Source: a bacterium (GTDB lineage Bacteria; Cyanobacteriota; Vampirovibrionia; Gastranaerophilales; Gastranaerophilaceae). From it: a stretch of 64,000 nucleotides of DNA. The position numbers were made by a program, and so were the translations under genes. The notes beneath the pieces were generated by a model. It was not told the DNA's origin and did no database searches. It was given only the letters and a program-made list of their open reading frames with translations. The DNA lies in the NCBI GenBank assembly GCA_017478515.1, contig JAFVDH010000071.1:1-64000 (forward strand), in the 5' to 3' direction. Below are positions 18,062-27,444 of the stretch, in pieces. Each line of letters opens with the position of its first letter. Within the stretch, counting starts at the first letter, position 1.

Positions 18062-19033
18062 TTAATACAAATTTGCCCCTAAAATAATTGAAATGCACAT
18101 CAAAACGGAAAAATACATCTGAATATTTCTTGCCTGATACATTCTAAATCTGAAATTTCCAATACCCTGTTTTGTTATCTCATCCCAATTTTCAAACGGA
18201 ATATGCCAGAATTTTTTTGGGGGAACGGAATTTTTGTCTTTATTGTATAAAGTAATTGAATTTATAAGGTCAATAACAAGCGGGATTGTGCATAACGGCA
18301 GCAAATAAGTTTGTGGAAAATAGCCTGAAAATACGTTGTAAATAAGCAAAGCATAGCCTATTCCGTAAATAATCCCAAACCCTGCAACAGCTTTATCTTT
18401 TGTTCCAAATTGGGTGCAAAGAGTGTTTTTATCAGATGCTATATCGCCGTCAAAATCAAGCATTGCGTTGGTGTATAAAAGTCCTATAGTAAACATTACA
18501 ACAATAGCACTTAATAAAAATACTTCAGTATTTAAATTCTGTGTCATAACCCAGTATACTCCGCCAAAAAGTATCGGGCCAAATACAACTCCTACCGCAA
18601 ATTCTCCTAATCCCCAGCTTGACCATTTTGCATAAGTCAATACAAATATTCCGCCTAAAACTGCAAATATTATTACAGGAAATCCTGTCTGTAAAAATAA
18701 ATAAAATCCTATTGAACTTGCAATTAAGCAATAAATAGCAACGACAAGCAAAACTTGATTAAGAGTTGCTCTGCCATCGGTAATATATCTGCATTTTGAT
18801 TCTGTCTGTTTATCAAGTGTACCCTTTTTTAACAACGCTTTATAATCAACGTAATCATCAAACAAATTCGCCGCCAATTGTCCGAGACATATTCCTATAA
18901 GTGCTAAAACTCCGTAAAATTTGTTTCCGCCATGGTTTAGTGCGTATGTAAATATTACCAGCCATGAAAATATTGACATTGGTACAGTGAATAATCTTGA
19001 ATTTTCTAACCAAAATAATATTTTTTTAATCAT
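18062..19033 (-). CDS. UbiA-family prenyltransferase (MenA-like)
   Basis: This is a membrane prenyltransferase of 323 residues with about eight or nine hydrophobic helices. The first aspartate-rich motif is NLFDDYVDYK (about 61-70). The second is LDFDGDIASDKNTL (about 192-205). These bind the Mg-polyprenyl diphosphate. UbiA enzymes attach isoprenoid chains to aromatic acceptors in quinone, heme or lipid synthesis. MenA (menaquinone) is the most likely member, but no men gene is nearby to prove it. The start overlaps the preceding 76-residue ORF by 8 nt, and both follow the ROK kinase on the minus strand. Confidence 0.85.
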   Translation of the reverse strand: MIKKILFWLENSRLFTVPMSIFSWLVIFTYALNHGGNKFYGVLALIGICLGQLAANLFDDYVDYKALLKKGTLDKQTESKCRYITDGRATLNQVLLVVAIYCLIASSIGFYLFLQTGFPVIIFAVLGGIFVLTYAKWSSWGLGEFAVGVVFGPILFGGVYWVMTQNLNTEVFLLSAIVVMFTIGLLYTNAMLDFDGDIASDKNTLCTQFGTKDKAVAGFGIIYGIGYALLIYNVFSGYFPQTYLLPLCTIPLVIDLINSITLYNKDKNSVPPKKFWHIPFENWDEITKQGIGNFRFRMYQARNIQMYFSVLMCISIILGANLY

Positions 19034-19256
19034 TTAAAAACCCCGAAACTGATTTAACTTCTTCATAACTTGCACCGTTTTCCAAAAGTTCTTCCGATGA
19101 TAGTCCGAAAAGAGTTATCAAGTCTTCAATGTTGTCATTTCTGTTTGTGTTATTTTTTAAGCCTTTTACAACCTTATTTATAGCCTCATCTCTTGATAAA
19201 CTTTCAAACAGGTTGTTTTTGCTTTTGTTCATTCCTCTTTTTAAGGCTTTTCCCAT
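19026..19256 (-). CDS. Small hypothetical protein, 76 residues
   Basis: This protein is not recognised. It is a hydrophilic, mostly helical-looking protein with a Lys-rich start (MGKALKRGMNKSKNN) and an acidic helix pair (NIEDLITLFGLSSEELLENG). The second half resembles a small winged or HTH-like fold, but no family can be named. Its ATG overlaps the stop codon of the ROK kinase (TAATG) and its end overlaps the UbiA gene by 8 nt. Such tight packing supports it as a real, translationally coupled gene. Confidence 0.65.
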   Translation of the reverse strand: MGKALKRGMNKSKNNLFESLSRDEAINKVVKGLKNNTNRNDNIEDLITLFGLSSEELLENGASYEEVKSVSGFLND

Positions 19257-20128
19257 TATTGCTTAACTCCCATGGCCAAAAGTGCAGCACCAATCATTCC
19301 TGCGTAGTTTCCTGCGGTTGCTTTTAATACTTTGGTTGGTTGAGTTACTATTTGAGAATTTATTTCCGTTTCCAAATATTTTGTATCTGTAAATTCTGCC
19401 ATAGAACCCGATAATACTATGCAATCAGGGTCAAATAAATTAGCCAGTCCGATAAGACCTGTCAGTATATCATTTTGCCATTTATTAAAAATTTCGGTCA
19501 TGTGTTTATCATTTGATTTTAGTCCGTCAATTACGTCATAAGTAGTTATATCAGGGTTTTTTGATAATTCTTCTGCTGTTTTCTTTAACCCTGTTCCTGA
19601 GGCATATGCTTCAAAGCAATCCCAGCTTCCGCATGTGCATTTTCTGCGTTTATCGGGATACATTTTAAAATGCATTTCTCCTGCTGCACCTGATTTCCCT
19701 TTAAATAATTCGTTATTTAATATTATTCCGCCGCCTACTCCTGTTCCAAGGGTTATCATCACGGAATTCGGCATTCCTTTTGATGCACCTATTATGTGTT
19801 CTGCCCAGGCTGCTGCATTAGCATCGTTTTCTACAAAAACTTTTTTATTTGATAATTTTTCAAATTCTATTGTTCTGTAACCTTCAACAAGATTTCCTGT
19901 TGAACTTATTACTTTTGTGTTTTCGTTGTTTACTGCTCCTGCCGTTGCAAAAGCTATTACATCAACTTCATTTTCGTGTGCAGATATTATATTTTTAAAC
20001 GTTGTTTTTATTTCTTCTAAATCTTTTGGTGTCGAATATTTTTCAATTTCGCTTATTATATTTCCTTTTTCGTCAATAACAGCAGAATATATTTTTGTCC
20101 CGCCCACATCTATTGCGAATGATTTCAT
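19256..20128 (-). CDS. ROK-family sugar kinase (glucokinase or N-acetylmannosamine kinase)
   Basis: This is a 290-residue ATP-dependent sugar kinase. The ATP phosphate loop is AIDVGGTKIYSAVID near residues 5-19. The catalytic/sugar region has VENDANAAAWAEHIIGA near 99-115 and LGTGVGGGIILNN near 127-139. The ROK zinc motif CTCGSWDCFEAYASGTG is near 163-179, one ligand being His upstream in EMHFKM. The gene lies 33 nt after nanE on the same strand, which suggests N-acetylmannosamine kinase (NanK). Glucokinase cannot be excluded because the specificity residues were not compared. Confidence 0.88.
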   Translation of the reverse strand: MKSFAIDVGGTKIYSAVIDEKGNIISEIEKYSTPKDLEEIKTTFKNIISAHENEVDVIAFATAGAVNNENTKVISSTGNLVEGYRTIEFEKLSNKKVFVENDANAAAWAEHIIGASKGMPNSVMITLGTGVGGGIILNNELFKGKSGAAGEMHFKMYPDKRRKCTCGSWDCFEAYASGTGLKKTAEELSKNPDITTYDVIDGLKSNDKHMTEIFNKWQNDILTGLIGLANLFDPDCIVLSGSMAEFTDTKYLETEINSQIVTQPTKVLKATAGNYAGMIGAALLAMGVKQ

Positions 20129-20161
20129 ACTTATTTAGCCTTTCTTAAAAATATTTTTAAA

Positions 20162-20839
20162 TTATCTTTGTATAAATCTTTTTGTTATCAATTGCGGTCT
20201 TGTTATTGCAGAACCTATTACGACGCAGTGTGCACCCAGTTCAAAAGCCTTTGTTACTTCTTCGGGTTTCCATATTCTTCCCTCTAATACAATCGGTTTT
20301 GATGTATTTTTAACAAGGTTTTCCAGCAATTCAAAATCAGGTTCATTGTCTTTTAACGGCGAATATTGCGTATATCCCGATAATGTTGTTGAAATCATAT
20401 CAACGTCCATTTTATCGCATGCCAATCCCTCATCAAGTGTCGAAATATCAGCCATTGAAACTCTGTTATTTATTTTTATAAATTTTATAATTTCTTCCAC
20501 TGTACAATTTGGTCTTTTTCTTAAAGTTCCGTCAAAGGCTATTATATCTGCACCTGCTCTTACAAGTTCGGTTACTTCTTTAAGGGTTGGTGTTATGTAA
20601 ACTATTTCCTGCCAGTTTGCAGGAATAGAATCAGGTTTTGTAAGCCCTATTACAGGAACATCAGTTAATTTTTTTGCATTTCTTACATCTCTTGAACCCG
20701 CTACTCTTAATCCGCCTGCTCCGCCTTTCAATACTGACTGCATCATTGCTATCATGCATTCTTCTTTATATAACGGCTCATTAGGCATTGCTTGGACTGA
20801 AACTATAACTTTCTTTTTCAATTTATCTATTATGTTCAT
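20162..20839 (-). CDS. nanE: N-acetylmannosamine-6-phosphate 2-epimerase
   Basis: NanE interconverts ManNAc-6-phosphate and GlcNAc-6-phosphate in sialic-acid and amino-sugar use. The TIM-barrel protein of about 225 residues shows SVQAMPNEPLY near residues 13-23, KGGAGGLRVAG near 37-47, the catalytic-lysine strand PVIGLTKPD near 63-71, and VLEGRIWKPEEVTKAFELGA near the end. Those are family hallmarks. The start at MNIIDKLKKK is preferred because an AAAGAT lies just upstream; an ATG five codons earlier has none. No nanA lyase or sialidase is in the window, so the source of ManNAc is not shown. Confidence 0.92.
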   Translation of the reverse strand: MNIIDKLKKKVIVSVQAMPNEPLYKEECMIAMMQSVLKGGAGGLRVAGSRDVRNAKKLTDVPVIGLTKPDSIPANWQEIVYITPTLKEVTELVRAGADIIAFDGTLRKRPNCTVEEIIKFIKINNRVSMADISTLDEGLACDKMDVDMISTTLSGYTQYSPLKDNEPDFELLENLVKNTSKPIVLEGRIWKPEEVTKAFELGAHCVVIGSAITRPQLITKRFIQR

Positions 20840-20897
20840 ATCTTTATTATACATGGAAAATTTTTGTTATAATAGTTTTATCAATTTGGAGCTGTTG

Positions 20898-22321
20898 ATG
20901 AATATTTTAAAGCAAAATTACAAAAAAATACTTTATTTATTTGTTTTATTTTGTTTTGTTATTACTGTATCAATTATCGGGTTTCATCATGAGCCATGGG
21001 CTGATGAGGCTCAGGCATGGCTGCTTTCACGGGATTGTTCTTTGTTTGAATTAGTATCTTCTAATTTAAGATATGAGGGACATCCTATTTTATGGTATTT
21101 GATTTTAAAGTTTTTTATATTTTTCAAATTACCTTATAATTTTTATTTTGTTATTCCTGTTATTTTTTCCTGTTTGGGGCTTTGGTTATTTTTGTTCAAA
21201 ACAGAATTTAATTTGGTTTTAAAATTATTTTTTCCGTTTACGTATTTTATTTTTTATCAATATGCTGTTGTTGCAAGAAGTTATTGTTTAGTATTTCCTG
21301 CGTTAATTTTGACTTGTATTTTTTGGAGTAGGAGATTTTCTAATCCGTTTTTGTTTTTCGGATGTTTGATTTTTTTATTTAATATTTGTTTTTATACTCA
21401 GGTTTTGGCTTGTTGTATAGTGCTTTTTTACGTTTATGAACTATTTAAAAGTAAAAATTTCTATCAAAATTCAAAAATTTATATATTGGCAGCTTTTCTT
21501 TTTATATTAAATATTATGTTTAATATTTATCTGTTACATCCTGCTTCTGATTTTCCGTTTCATGCTTACTGGCATTTTAAAAGTTTTTCTTTCATAAAAT
21601 TTTTTAAGTTATTTGCTCTGTCATTATTTTCTGTTGATGATTCAAAACCAAGTATTTTAACGGCAATTAGTTTATATTTTTTACTTCCGTTTTTATTTTT
21701 TAAAATATAAAAAATTCTTTGATTTATTTTTATTTAACAGGTGTTCAGCTGTTAATTTTTACCTTGTTCTATTATCAGGATTGGCATTTGGGAATTATAT
21801 TTTTTATAACTCTTTTTTCTTTTTTAATTTCTTGGAAAGACAATTATGTAGGTTCGTTGAAAAACAAAATATTTTGTTTTATTTTTGTTGGAATTTTTAT
21901 CATACAAATAGGCTGGTCTTTTTCTGCTATGAGGTTTGATTATTATAACAATTATTGTGCTTCTAAAGATGCTGCTGAATTTATCAAAGATAATAATCTT
22001 GATAAATCAAAAATTTATACTCTCTCAAATTTTAAAACATTGGCTTTAAATCCTTATTTTGAGAAAAATATTTACTTGAATTCAATTGGTGGAAAATCTT
22101 ATAATATTTGGATTAAAAACAGAGAGGACAATTTTTTTGTAAGCGATGATTTTGATGTTTTGGTTTTCTCAAAGCAAAATTATGAGAATGAAAATTATTT
22201 GACCAAAATTGACGAAAATAAATATAAAAAATATACTTTTAATGCAGATATGATATTTAAAAATAAAATAAGAGAAAGCAATGCATTTTTTCTTTATGTT
22301 CGAAAAGATTTAATTAAATAA
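20898..22321 (+). pseudogene. GT-C-like multi-spanning membrane protein split by a frameshift
   Basis: The first part (20898-21710, 271 residues) starts at an ATG after TTGGAGC. It carries the GT-C-like loop motif HEPWADEAQAWLLSRD followed by YEGHPILWYLILKF, then many hydrophobic helices. It stops at the TAA 21708-21710. The remainder (to 22321) is open in another frame from 21704, with more helices and a soluble C-terminal domain of about 120 residues. Removing one T near 21706-21708 (the run AAAATATAAAAAA) joins FFKI to KNSLIYFYLTG without a gap. It could be a true pseudogene, an assembly error or programmed slippage. If intact it would be a roughly 475-residue glycosyltransferase-like membrane protein of unknown substrate. 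Confidence 0.75.
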
Positions 22322-22359
22322 ACATTTTGTTATATAATATTTATAAAAAAGGAAGAATT

Positions 22360-23685
22360 ATGAAAAAAACTTTAGTAAATTATCCGTTCTTAACTCAAGA
22401 AGTAGAAGTATATGAACAGGACAACGGACATAAAATAGTATTAGCACATAAAGAAGGTGGACTTGTAAATATAAGTTCGTGGGTTAAAACTGGTTCTATT
22501 AATGAAAACGATGAAAATAACGGAATTTCACATTTTTTGGAACACTTGATGTTTAAAGGTACGCATAAGCACAAGGCAGGAGATTTTGACAGAATACTTG
22601 AGGCTAAAGGTGCTATTGTTAATGCTGCTACTTGGAAAGATTATACATTCTACTATGTTACACTTCCAAAAGGCGAGGGAAATAAAGATTTCTATGAAGC
22701 AATAGAACTTCATGCCGACATGATGATTGACCCTATTCTTCCTCCCGAAGAAATTGGTTCGGAATTTGATTTAAACGATAAAACCGTAAAAGATAAAAGA
22801 GAAAGACATGTTGTAATAGAAGAAATAAGAATGAGAGAAGACCAGCCATGGACAAAGGTTTATAATACCGTAAACCACAATATGTATACGTCTCATCCTT
22901 ATAAAAGAGATGTTATAGGAACGGCTCAGATAATTTCTCAAGTTCCTCAATCTGATATCATGAATTATTACAAAACTCACTATACGCCGAATAATGTTAC
23001 AACAATTATTGTAGGCGATTTTAACCATGAAGAAATTTTAAATAAAGTTATAAAGGAATTTGATTGGCAGGGCAGAGCAAATTACCAAAACCCTGATTAT
23101 GAAATTGATAAACCTACTCAAAAGACAAAGTATATAGAAAATACAGCACATATTAATTCTGCATTTTTAATGTTCGGATATTTAGGGCCTGTTGCAAAGG
23201 ATTTAAAAAATACAATAATGCTTGATATGCTTTCAATAATTCTTGGTGACGGTACCAGTTCAAGATTAAATCAAAATTTAATCGAAAAACCTAAAAATCC
23301 TATTTTTAACATGATTAATGCAGAACATTATATCTTTAAGGATGGTACAAATTTCTTTGTACAGGGTAACTTTAAGCCTGAATGTAAAGATGAAGCTTTA
23401 AAACTTGTAAAAGAAGAAATTGAAAAAATAAAATCAGATATAACAGAAAAAGAATTTAAAAAGGCAGTTAAAAAGACTAAATCTAAATTTGCAAACAATG
23501 CTGAAACCGTATCTGAAATTGGTGAAAATATCGGATATTACATGACTGTATGCAATGATTTGGCTCTTGTTTCAGATTATTTAGATACATTAGAACATAT
23601 TACAATAGAAGATTTACAAAATTGTGCAAAAGAATATTTTGATATTAATACTGCAACAATATCAGTTCTTATGCCGCAAGAATAG
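22360..23685 (+). CDS. M16-family zinc metallopeptidase, single-pair form
   Basis: This is a 441-residue insulinase/processing-peptidase-type protein. The start is at MKKTLVNYPF, 8 nt after AAAAAGGAAG. The inverted zinc motif HFLEH (in GISHFLEHLMFKGTH) lies near residues 56-60, with the third ligand Glu in VVIEEIRMRE about 80 residues later. The C-terminal M16C domain holds SAFLMFGYLGP and TSSRLNQNLIE. There is no signal peptide, unlike the paralogue at 58417, so it may act in the cytoplasm. An insertion, EIGSEFDLNDKTVKDKRER, precedes the Glu ligand. The substrate is unknown. Confidence 0.92.
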   Translation: MKKTLVNYPFLTQEVEVYEQDNGHKIVLAHKEGGLVNISSWVKTGSINENDENNGISHFLEHLMFKGTHKHKAGDFDRILEAKGAIVNAATWKDYTFYYVTLPKGEGNKDFYEAIELHADMMIDPILPPEEIGSEFDLNDKTVKDKRERHVVIEEIRMREDQPWTKVYNTVNHNMYTSHPYKRDVIGTAQIISQVPQSDIMNYYKTHYTPNNVTTIIVGDFNHEEILNKVIKEFDWQGRANYQNPDYEIDKPTQKTKYIENTAHINSAFLMFGYLGPVAKDLKNTIMLDMLSIILGDGTSSRLNQNLIEKPKNPIFNMINAEHYIFKDGTNFFVQGNFKPECKDEALKLVKEEIEKIKSDITEKEFKKAVKKTKSKFANNAETVSEIGENIGYYMTVCNDLALVSDYLDTLEHITIEDLQNCAKEYFDINTATISVLMPQE

Positions 23686-23703
23686 AAAGAAAAGGAAGAA
23701 ATT

Positions 23704-23988
23704 ATGAAAAAAGCATTAACAATTATTTTATTAGCAGGAATGTTAATAACTTCAGCACCCGCTTTTGCAGGTACACATGGTACAAATGGTAAAGTTTCTG
23801 CTAAATCTGTTGCATCAGGTTTAACTTCACTTTTAATTTGGCCTGGGATAGGACAAATTATTAATGAACAAAACGGAGAAAAATGTGCAACTCATGCACT
23901 TCTTGGTTTAACAGGAATATTCAGATTTTGGTCATTTTATGACGGTATTGCAGACAGACAAGGTGGTGTTTGGAATAACAGAATTTAA
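23704..23988 (+). CDS. Small exported protein of unknown function
   Basis: This 94-residue protein has a clear Sec signal peptide (KKALTIILLAGMLITSAPAFA, with cleavage likely after AFA at residue 22). The mature part holds a hydrophobic stretch, SGLTSLLIWPGIGQ, then a second moderately hydrophobic segment, HALLGLTGIFRFWSFYDG. It ends DRQGGVWNNRI. The family was not recognised; the GIGQ...RFW pattern looks conserved enough for a lineage-specific envelope protein. It lies 18 nt after the M16 peptidase with a GAAAAGGAAG ribosome-binding site, so it is probably cotranscribed. A strong terminator follows. Confidence 0.8.
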   Translation: MKKALTIILLAGMLITSAPAFAGTHGTNGKVSAKSVASGLTSLLIWPGIGQIINEQNGEKCATHALLGLTGIFRFWSFYDGIADRQGGVWNNRI

Positions 23989-24004
23989 AATATAAAAATA
24001 ATTA

Positions 24005-24041
24005 ATGGCGGTTTGTTTATAAAACAAACCGCCATATTTTT
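24005..24041. terminator. Bidirectional intrinsic terminator
   Basis: The arms ATGGCGGTTTGTTT (24005-24018) and AAACAAACCGCCAT (24022-24035) pair perfectly over 14 bp with a 3-nt loop. Six T residues follow. It sits between convergent genes and can serve both the 23704 gene and the minus-strand gene ending at 24062. Confidence 0.9.
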
Positions 24042-24061
24042 TGATTGAAAGTGTTTTGTTC

Positions 24062-24262
24062 TTAATTTTCTTCAATAATATCAACGATTAAATCTCCGTA
24101 ATTATTAACATGTCCTGTTGTTTCTTCCAAAGAATACTTAAAATTAGGGTCTTTTGCCAATTCTTCTTCTATTCTTTTATCGGCATCATCTATATCTTTG
24201 TAATCGCCTAATAATACTTTTGCATCATAAACATTTTTTTCTTTTTTATAAAGATGATACAT
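24062..24262 (-). CDS. Small hypothetical acidic protein
   Basis: The protein is not recognised. The start is taken at MYHLYKKEKNVYDAK, 7 nt after an AAGAGGTG ribosome-binding site, giving 66 residues. It is rich in Asp/Glu and looks like a small alpha/beta fold: a first strand at VYDAKVLLGDYKD, a helix ADKRIEEELAKD and a last strand DLIVDIIEEN. It is convergent with the exported-protein gene and divergent from the uracil-DNA glycosylase gene 69 nt away. Confidence 0.65.
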   Translation of the reverse strand: MYHLYKKEKNVYDAKVLLGDYKDIDDADKRIEEELAKDPNFKYSLEETTGHVNNYGDLIVDIIEEN

Positions 24263-24331
24263 TTTACACCTCTTTTCTTTTTCTTTCAATTTAATTCTAC
24301 ATCAAAAAATAATTTGATGTAAAATTTATTT

Positions 24332-24919
24332 ATGGAAAAAGAATTGGATTTAATAAAACAAAAATGTTTAAAGTGTGAAAAATGTCCGCTTTCAAAATCA
24401 AGAACGAATATTGTATTTTCGGACGGAATCCCAAATCACAAATTAATGTTAATCGGAGAAGCACCCGGATATTGGGAAGATGTTAAAGGGATACCTTTTG
24501 TAGGAAAAGCTGGCCAGCTTTTGGATAAAATTTTTGCATCGGTAGGTTTGTCACGAAATGAGCATGTTTATATTTGTAACACAATAAAGTGTCGTCCTCC
24601 CGAAAACAGAAATCCTTTGCCTGAAGAAAAAGATGCATGCAGAGAATATTTAGACGAACAAATAAAAATTATTAATCCAAAGATAATGCTTTTGTGCGGA
24701 AATGTTGCCGTTCAATCAATTTTAGGAAGCATAGGCGGAATTACAAAAGTCAGAGGAAAATGGTTTGACGGCAGTAAATATGGTTTTGAAGATACAAAAA
24801 TTATGCCGATATTTCACCCATCTTATCTTTTAAGAAACGACAGCAGGGAAAAGGGCAGTCCTAAATGGCTTATGTGGCAGGATATTCAAGAAATAAAAAG
24901 AGAATATGACAGACTCTGA
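24332..24919 (+). CDS. Uracil-DNA glycosylase, family 4 (Fe-S)
   Basis: This enzyme removes uracil from DNA as the first step of base-excision repair. The 195-residue protein has the family-4 iron-sulfur ligands: C12 and C15 (CLKCEKC), and two more cysteines in CNTIKCRPPENRNPLPEE and DACREY near residues 87-111. Motif A is GEAPG (about 43-47) and motif B is the C-terminal FHPSYLLRN. A family-4 enzyme, thermostable in its best-known members, is common in cyanobacteria and other groups. No ribosome-binding site is obvious. Confidence 0.92.
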   Translation: MEKELDLIKQKCLKCEKCPLSKSRTNIVFSDGIPNHKLMLIGEAPGYWEDVKGIPFVGKAGQLLDKIFASVGLSRNEHVYICNTIKCRPPENRNPLPEEKDACREYLDEQIKIINPKIMLLCGNVAVQSILGSIGGITKVRGKWFDGSKYGFEDTKIMPIFHPSYLLRNDSREKGSPKWLMWQDIQEIKREYDRL

Positions 24920-25002
24920 TTTATTTCCTTATTTTTTATTACATTCTTGACCAAAACTCCAAAATGTCAGAAAATAATTAAAAAGTGTTTAGGAGAGCAA
25001 GT

Positions 25003-27417
25003 ATGAAAATAACTTTTGACAAACATTCTTTAATTATTGACGGAAAAAGAGAGTTTATCAGAAGCGGTTCTTTTCATTATTTTAGAACTCCCGGATATGA
25101 ACTTGCAAAAGACAGATTTTTAAAAATGAAATCTGCAGGGTACAATGCTGTTGAAATATATTTTTGGTGGAAATATCACAGCGAAAAACAGGGTGAATAC
25201 GATTTTTCAGGGTTAAAAGATGTTGAAAAAGTCTTGCAGGCTGCAAAAGATGCAGGTTTGTATGTTATATCACGTCCCGGCCCGTTTATAAACAGCGAAG
25301 TAAGTGCCGGAGGTTTTCCTCTTTGGCTTATAAAAGACAAAGAGGTTATTCCTCGAAACAGAATAGGCACGGAATATCATTACAGCGAAAAATACATGCA
25401 GTACATAACTGAATGGTATGATACTGTTATTCCTATAATTAATAAATTTGATAATGTTATTTTATTCCAGATAGAAAACGAATACGCAAACGATGAAATG
25501 GACGAAACATACATGCGTAAATTATATGAAATGGCAAGAGAACGAGGAATAAAATGCCCGATATTTCACAATGATGCTGCTCCATGGGGTTTGTGGGCGG
25601 ATGTTGTTGATATTTATGCGTGTGATACGTATTTATACATAAACCCTAATCAAAATTGGCGTAAGGATAGTTTTTGCTTTGATACGCTTGATAATTTGGA
25701 ATGCGTTTTTGAGTGTAAAGAAAATTCGCCGTCTTTTATTGCGGAAATGCAGGCAGGATGGTTTGATAAATGGGATGGTTCAGGGTATGAACACATTAGA
25801 AAGGATTTGTCCGATGAACATATAAATATTGTTACTAAAACGGCTCTGTCTCAGGGTGTAACTTTATTTAACCATTATATGTGTGCGGGCGGTACTTCGT
25901 GGGGAAATATTGCCTGCGATGAAGTTTATACAAGTTACGATTTTACTGCTCCTATTAGCGAATACGGTGTTTTGGAGGATAATTATTTTAAGGTTAAAGA
26001 AATAAATTATTTCTTAAAATCTTTCGGCTTTACCAATACAGAACCTGTTGATGAAATTTCGGTTAATGATGAAGACGGTATTTATTCTAAACTTAGAAAA
26101 GATAATGAAAACCAATGTAAATGGCTATTTTTACGCAATCTTAATGATGAGTCAAAAACAGTAAAAATTCTTGATAAATATGAGTCATTAATAAAGCCTT
26201 ACGATATGAAAATTTGTTCTGTTAATTTGAAGTTATATGCGTGCGAGATAGAATTTTCGGATATAGAAATATTCGCAAGGTTAAAAAATGATAAAACAGA
26301 AACAGTATTTTTAATTGCTGATGAAAATACTTATATGTATTTATCAAACGGAGATAAGATTTCAGGAAACAAAAAAGATTTTGATAATTTAAAATTTGAA
26401 GAAGACGGAAAAGTTACTCAATTTGTATTTTTAACAAGAGAATTGTGCAGAAAAACATGGATAAATAACGATAAAGTGATTTTCAACGCAGATTATGTCG
26501 CAAAAGAAGACATTATAGCTCTTCAAAAAAGTGCGGAGATAGCTTATTTTGATTTGAAACACGGATTTTCAAAAAACTATTTTAAAACAAGACCCCAAAC
26601 AAATCATAAAATTATATTAAAAGACCTTGATGTAAGTTTTTGTGCCCCTGAAATTGATACTGATTACGATTATTCGGGCTGGAAAAAATTGGAATGTTCG
26701 GAATATGACTCTCTGTCATGCGGATTGTCGGATGAATTTACATTTTACAAAGGTAAAATTCCAAAAACTATAAACGAAATTACATTGAGTGCCCGACATC
26801 TTTTTGCGGTTTATATAAACGGCAAAGAAATTTTGAGCCGAAACAGCTATAAAATTGAAAAATTACAGCAAATTCCCGAAACTATACAAATTCATCTGGA
26901 TAAAAAAAATCTGAATAAAGAAGAAAATGAATTAACTATTTTAGTTGAAAATTTGGGTTTTGATAAAGGTTTTTCAGGCGAAACCAATCATCCTAGAGGT
27001 CTTGTAACTTTTGAAACTTCACCAAAATGTGATATTCAATTTTTTGTGAATGAAAAACTTTCGATTGAAAGAGGCGATAACAGAGAGTCTGATTCTCCTT
27101 ATCTGGCTAAAATTACGGGACATTTTGATGTTAAATTCAGAGAAGATGAAATATTTTCAAAATATCTATACCTTAAAAATTTCCCGTACAGACGTGCAAC
27201 CATATTTTTAAACGGTGTTAAAATAGGCAGATATATTAAAAGGGCTAATGTTCAGGATAAGTTTTACTTGATAAATGCGTTTTTAAAAGAACATAATACT
27301 ATTGATATAGTTGTATGGCAAAAAGCCAGAAATATTCATGGTTCATGGGACTTTAAAAACGAAATGAAAAATGTTATAATTGAAGTAGGAGATGAAATAA
27401 GATATCAGTTATTTTAA
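25003..27417 (+). CDS. GH35 beta-galactosidase-like glycoside hydrolase
   Basis: The start is at MKITFDKHSL, 6 nt after AGGAGAG, giving 804 residues. The N-terminal TIM barrel (about 1-340) has SGSFHYFRTP near 22-31 and IEIYFWW-like EIYFWWKYH. The acid/base Glu is in QIENEYAND near 157, and the nucleophile Glu is in FIAEMQAGWFDKWDG near 247. C-terminal beta domains (about 350-804) include jelly-roll segments ending NGVKIGRY and the trimmed WQKARNIHGSWD. There is no signal peptide, so it probably acts on imported oligosaccharides in the cytoplasm. The small protein gene at 27445 follows by 27 nt. Confidence 0.92.
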   Translation: MKITFDKHSLIIDGKREFIRSGSFHYFRTPGYELAKDRFLKMKSAGYNAVEIYFWWKYHSEKQGEYDFSGLKDVEKVLQAAKDAGLYVISRPGPFINSEVSAGGFPLWLIKDKEVIPRNRIGTEYHYSEKYMQYITEWYDTVIPIINKFDNVILFQIENEYANDEMDETYMRKLYEMARERGIKCPIFHNDAAPWGLWADVVDIYACDTYLYINPNQNWRKDSFCFDTLDNLECVFECKENSPSFIAEMQAGWFDKWDGSGYEHIRKDLSDEHINIVTKTALSQGVTLFNHYMCAGGTSWGNIACDEVYTSYDFTAPISEYGVLEDNYFKVKEINYFLKSFGFTNTEPVDEISVNDEDGIYSKLRKDNENQCKWLFLRNLNDESKTVKILDKYESLIKPYDMKICSVNLKLYACEIEFSDIEIFARLKNDKTETVFLIADENTYMYLSNGDKISGNKKDFDNLKFEEDGKVTQFVFLTRELCRKTWINNDKVIFNADYVAKEDIIALQKSAEIAYFDLKHGFSKNYFKTRPQTNHKIILKDLDVSFCAPEIDTDYDYSGWKKLECSEYDSLSCGLSDEFTFYKGKIPKTINEITLSARHLFAVYINGKEILSRNSYKIEKLQQIPETIQIHLDKKNLNKEENELTILVENLGFDKGFSGETNHPRGLVTFETSPKCDIQFFVNEKLSIERGDNRESDSPYLAKITGHFDVKFREDEIFSKYLYLKNFPYRRATIFLNGVKIGRYIKRANVQDKFYLINAFLKEHNTIDIVVWQKARNIHGSWDFKNEMKNVIIEVGDEIRYQLF

Positions 27418-27444
27418 GAATGTTTATTTAAAGGAGTTTACCCT

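Noticed and set aside
20754-20897. Upstream extension of the GT-C-like gene to 20754
   Set aside because: That part overlaps the nanE coding region on the other strand and has no ribosome-binding site; the ATG at 20898 has one.
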